Position numbers and translations under genes: made by a program. From Limisphaerales bacterium (GTDB lineage Bacteria; Verrucomicrobiota; Verrucomicrobiae; Limisphaerales; UBA11358): 7,218 nt of DNA. Where the stretch lies: NCBI GenBank assembly GCA_003152145.1, contig PLZL01000414.1, positions 1 through 7,218 on the forward strand, in the 5' to 3' direction. This document shows, one piece after another, positions 6,197 through 7,218 of this stretch; the stretch's first letter is position 1, and the number at the start of each line of letters is the position of its first letter. The notes beneath the pieces are model-generated. The model had not been told where the DNA came from. It made no database searches and saw only the letters and a list, made by a program, of their open reading frames with translations.

Positions 6197-7218
6197 ATGT
6201 TTGAAAAAATTCTGGTCGCCAATCGCGGTGAGATTGCGGTTCGGATTATTCGCGCCTGCAAGGAGCTGAACATCCGCACCGTCGCCGTTTATTCGGAGGT
6301 GGACGCCAATTCGATGCACGTGCAAATGGCGGACGAGGCGATTTGCATCGGCAAGGCGCCGGCGTCGGAAAGTTATTTGCGCATTGATCGCATCATCAGC
6401 GCGGCGGAGATCACCGACGTGGACGCAATTCATCCCGGCTATGGTTTTCTTTCGGAAAACGCGCATTTCGCCGAGGTTTGCGAGAGCTGCAACATCCGGT
6501 TCATCGGCCCCAGCCCGCGCGCGATGCAGGCGCTGTCCGACAAGGCGGTCAGCCGGGCACTCGCCAAAAAGGCCGGCGTGGCCACACCGCCGGGATCGGA
6601 CGGCGTCGTTGAAAAGGAACAGGACGCCCTGGCCATCGCCAAACAAATCGGTTATCCGGTGATGATCAAGGCCGTGGCGGGCGGCGGCGGACGCGGAATG
6701 CGCGTGGCGCATAACGACCCGTCGCTCGTCAAAGGCTATCACACGGCGCGTTCCGAGGCGGAAAAGGCGTTCGGCAATTCGGGCGTCTACATCGAAAAAT
6801 ACATCGAGAATCCGCACCACATCGAAATCCAGATTCTCGGCGACCATAAGGGCCGCATCATCCATCTGGGCGAACGTGATTGTTCCATCCAGCGCCGCAA
6901 CCAAAAGCTGATTGAAGAAGCGCCGTCGCCGCTGCTGGAAAACAAGTTCCGCAAGCTGCGCGACAAAATCGGCAAGGCCGCCGTCCGGATCGCCGAGGCC
7001 GCGCGCTACACGAATGCCGGCACGGTGGAGTTCATCGTGGATGACCACGGCAATTTTTATTTTCTCGAGGTCAACAAGCGCATCCAGGTCGAGCATCCCG
7101 TCACCGAAGAGGTCACGGGCATTGACCTCGTGCGCTATCAGATTTTGCTGGCCATGGGCGAGCCGCTGCAACATTCGCAGAGTCAAATCGAAATCAAGGG
7201 GCACGCGATTGAATGCCG
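6197..7218 (+). CDS. accC: Biotin carboxylase subunit of acetyl-CoA carboxylase, 3' end outside window
   Basis: An ATP-grasp enzyme that uses ATP and bicarbonate to carboxylate biotin on AccB. 340 residues are present, against about 450 in the full family. Visible in order: N-terminal Rossmann-like domain starting [26 protein letters not shown] (79-88); Lys116 and Lys158 in the nucleotide-binding region; the glycine-rich loop AGGGGRGM (161-168); [13 protein letters not shown] (200-212); [11 protein letters not shown] (227-237); and the metal and catalytic cluster [16 protein letters not shown] (289-304), with Glu291, Asn293, Arg295 and Glu299. The window ends one codon before the position matching catalytic Arg338 of E. 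coli AccC (after GHAIEC). Position 235 is Asn where E. coli has a nucleotide-contacting His. No Shine-Dalgarno sequence is evident before ATG 6197; a small GAACC/GGTTC stem lies just upstream. Other biotin-dependent carboxylases share this fold, but adjacency to accB supports accC. Confidence 0.96.
   Translation, partial: MFEKILVANRGEIAVRIIRACKELNIRTVAVYSEVDANSMHVQMADEAICIGKAPASESYLRIDRIISAAEITDVDAIHPGYGFLSENAHFAEVCESCNIRFIGPSPRAMQALSDKAVSRALAKKAGVATPPGSDGVVEKEQDALAIAKQIGYPVMIKAVAGGGGRGMRVAHNDPSLVKGYHTARSEAEKAFGNSGVYIEKYIENPHHIEIQILGDHKGRIIHLGERDCSIQRRNQKLIEEAPSPLLENKFRKLRDKIGKAAVRIAEAARYTNAGTVEFIVDDHGNFYFLEVNKRIQVEHPVTEEVTGIDLVRYQILLAMGEPLQHSQSQIEIKGHAIEC

Noticed and set aside
5972..7204. 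410-codon open frame on the minus strand
   Set aside because: It is antisense to the accB end and accC, whose plus-strand products are conserved enzymes. The minus product has no recognisable domain and looks like a codon-bias shadow.

Overview
The window looks like chromosomal DNA of a Gram-negative-type bacterium with an exported-protein-rich genome, most likely a member of the Verrucomicrobiota (Pedosphaera/Limisphaerales-like). This is an inference. It rests on a leftward gene for a large secreted mosaic protein (autotransporter-type beta-strand repeat, DUF2341, LamG, repeated Ig-like modules, start of a YDG/MBG-type segment), a module mix common in that phylum, placed next to a standard housekeeping block. 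No mobile element, CRISPR array or RNA gene could be supported.

Layout. Positions 1-2626 (minus strand) hold the first 875 or so codons of the secreted protein. Its frame is open from the window edge to a TTG start at 2626, and its C-terminus lies outside the window. Positions 2627-3610 are a non-coding divergent gap of about 1 kb. It carries a dyad, a candidate promoter, and a striking series of three TTCC-N4/5-GGAA palindromes spaced exactly 42 bp apart, ahead of the rightward genes. Positions 3611-5017 (plus) encode a polytopic membrane protein of the O-antigen ligase/polymerase (Wzy_C) family. Twelve bases later comes aroQ (5030-5470, type II 3-dehydroquinate dehydratase). After a 205-bp gap with two small hairpins and a candidate promoter come accB (5676-6146, biotin carboxyl carrier protein, GTG start) and accC (6197 to the right edge, biotin carboxylase, about three quarters present).

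How the parts work together. AccB and AccC form the biotin-dependent half-reaction of acetyl-CoA carboxylase: AccC carboxylates the biotin carried on Lys120 of AccB, the first step toward malonyl-CoA and fatty acids. AroQ makes 3-dehydroshikimate in aromatic amino acid synthesis. It is metabolically unrelated, but aroQ-accB-accC is a known conserved gene neighbourhood. The ligase-family membrane protein probably acts in surface glycan assembly, and the divergent gene encodes a large exported protein. The left half is therefore cell-surface biology and the right half core metabolism. I see no clear novel multi-gene system. The items most worth a second look are the 42-bp palindrome array and the duplicated module in the secreted protein.
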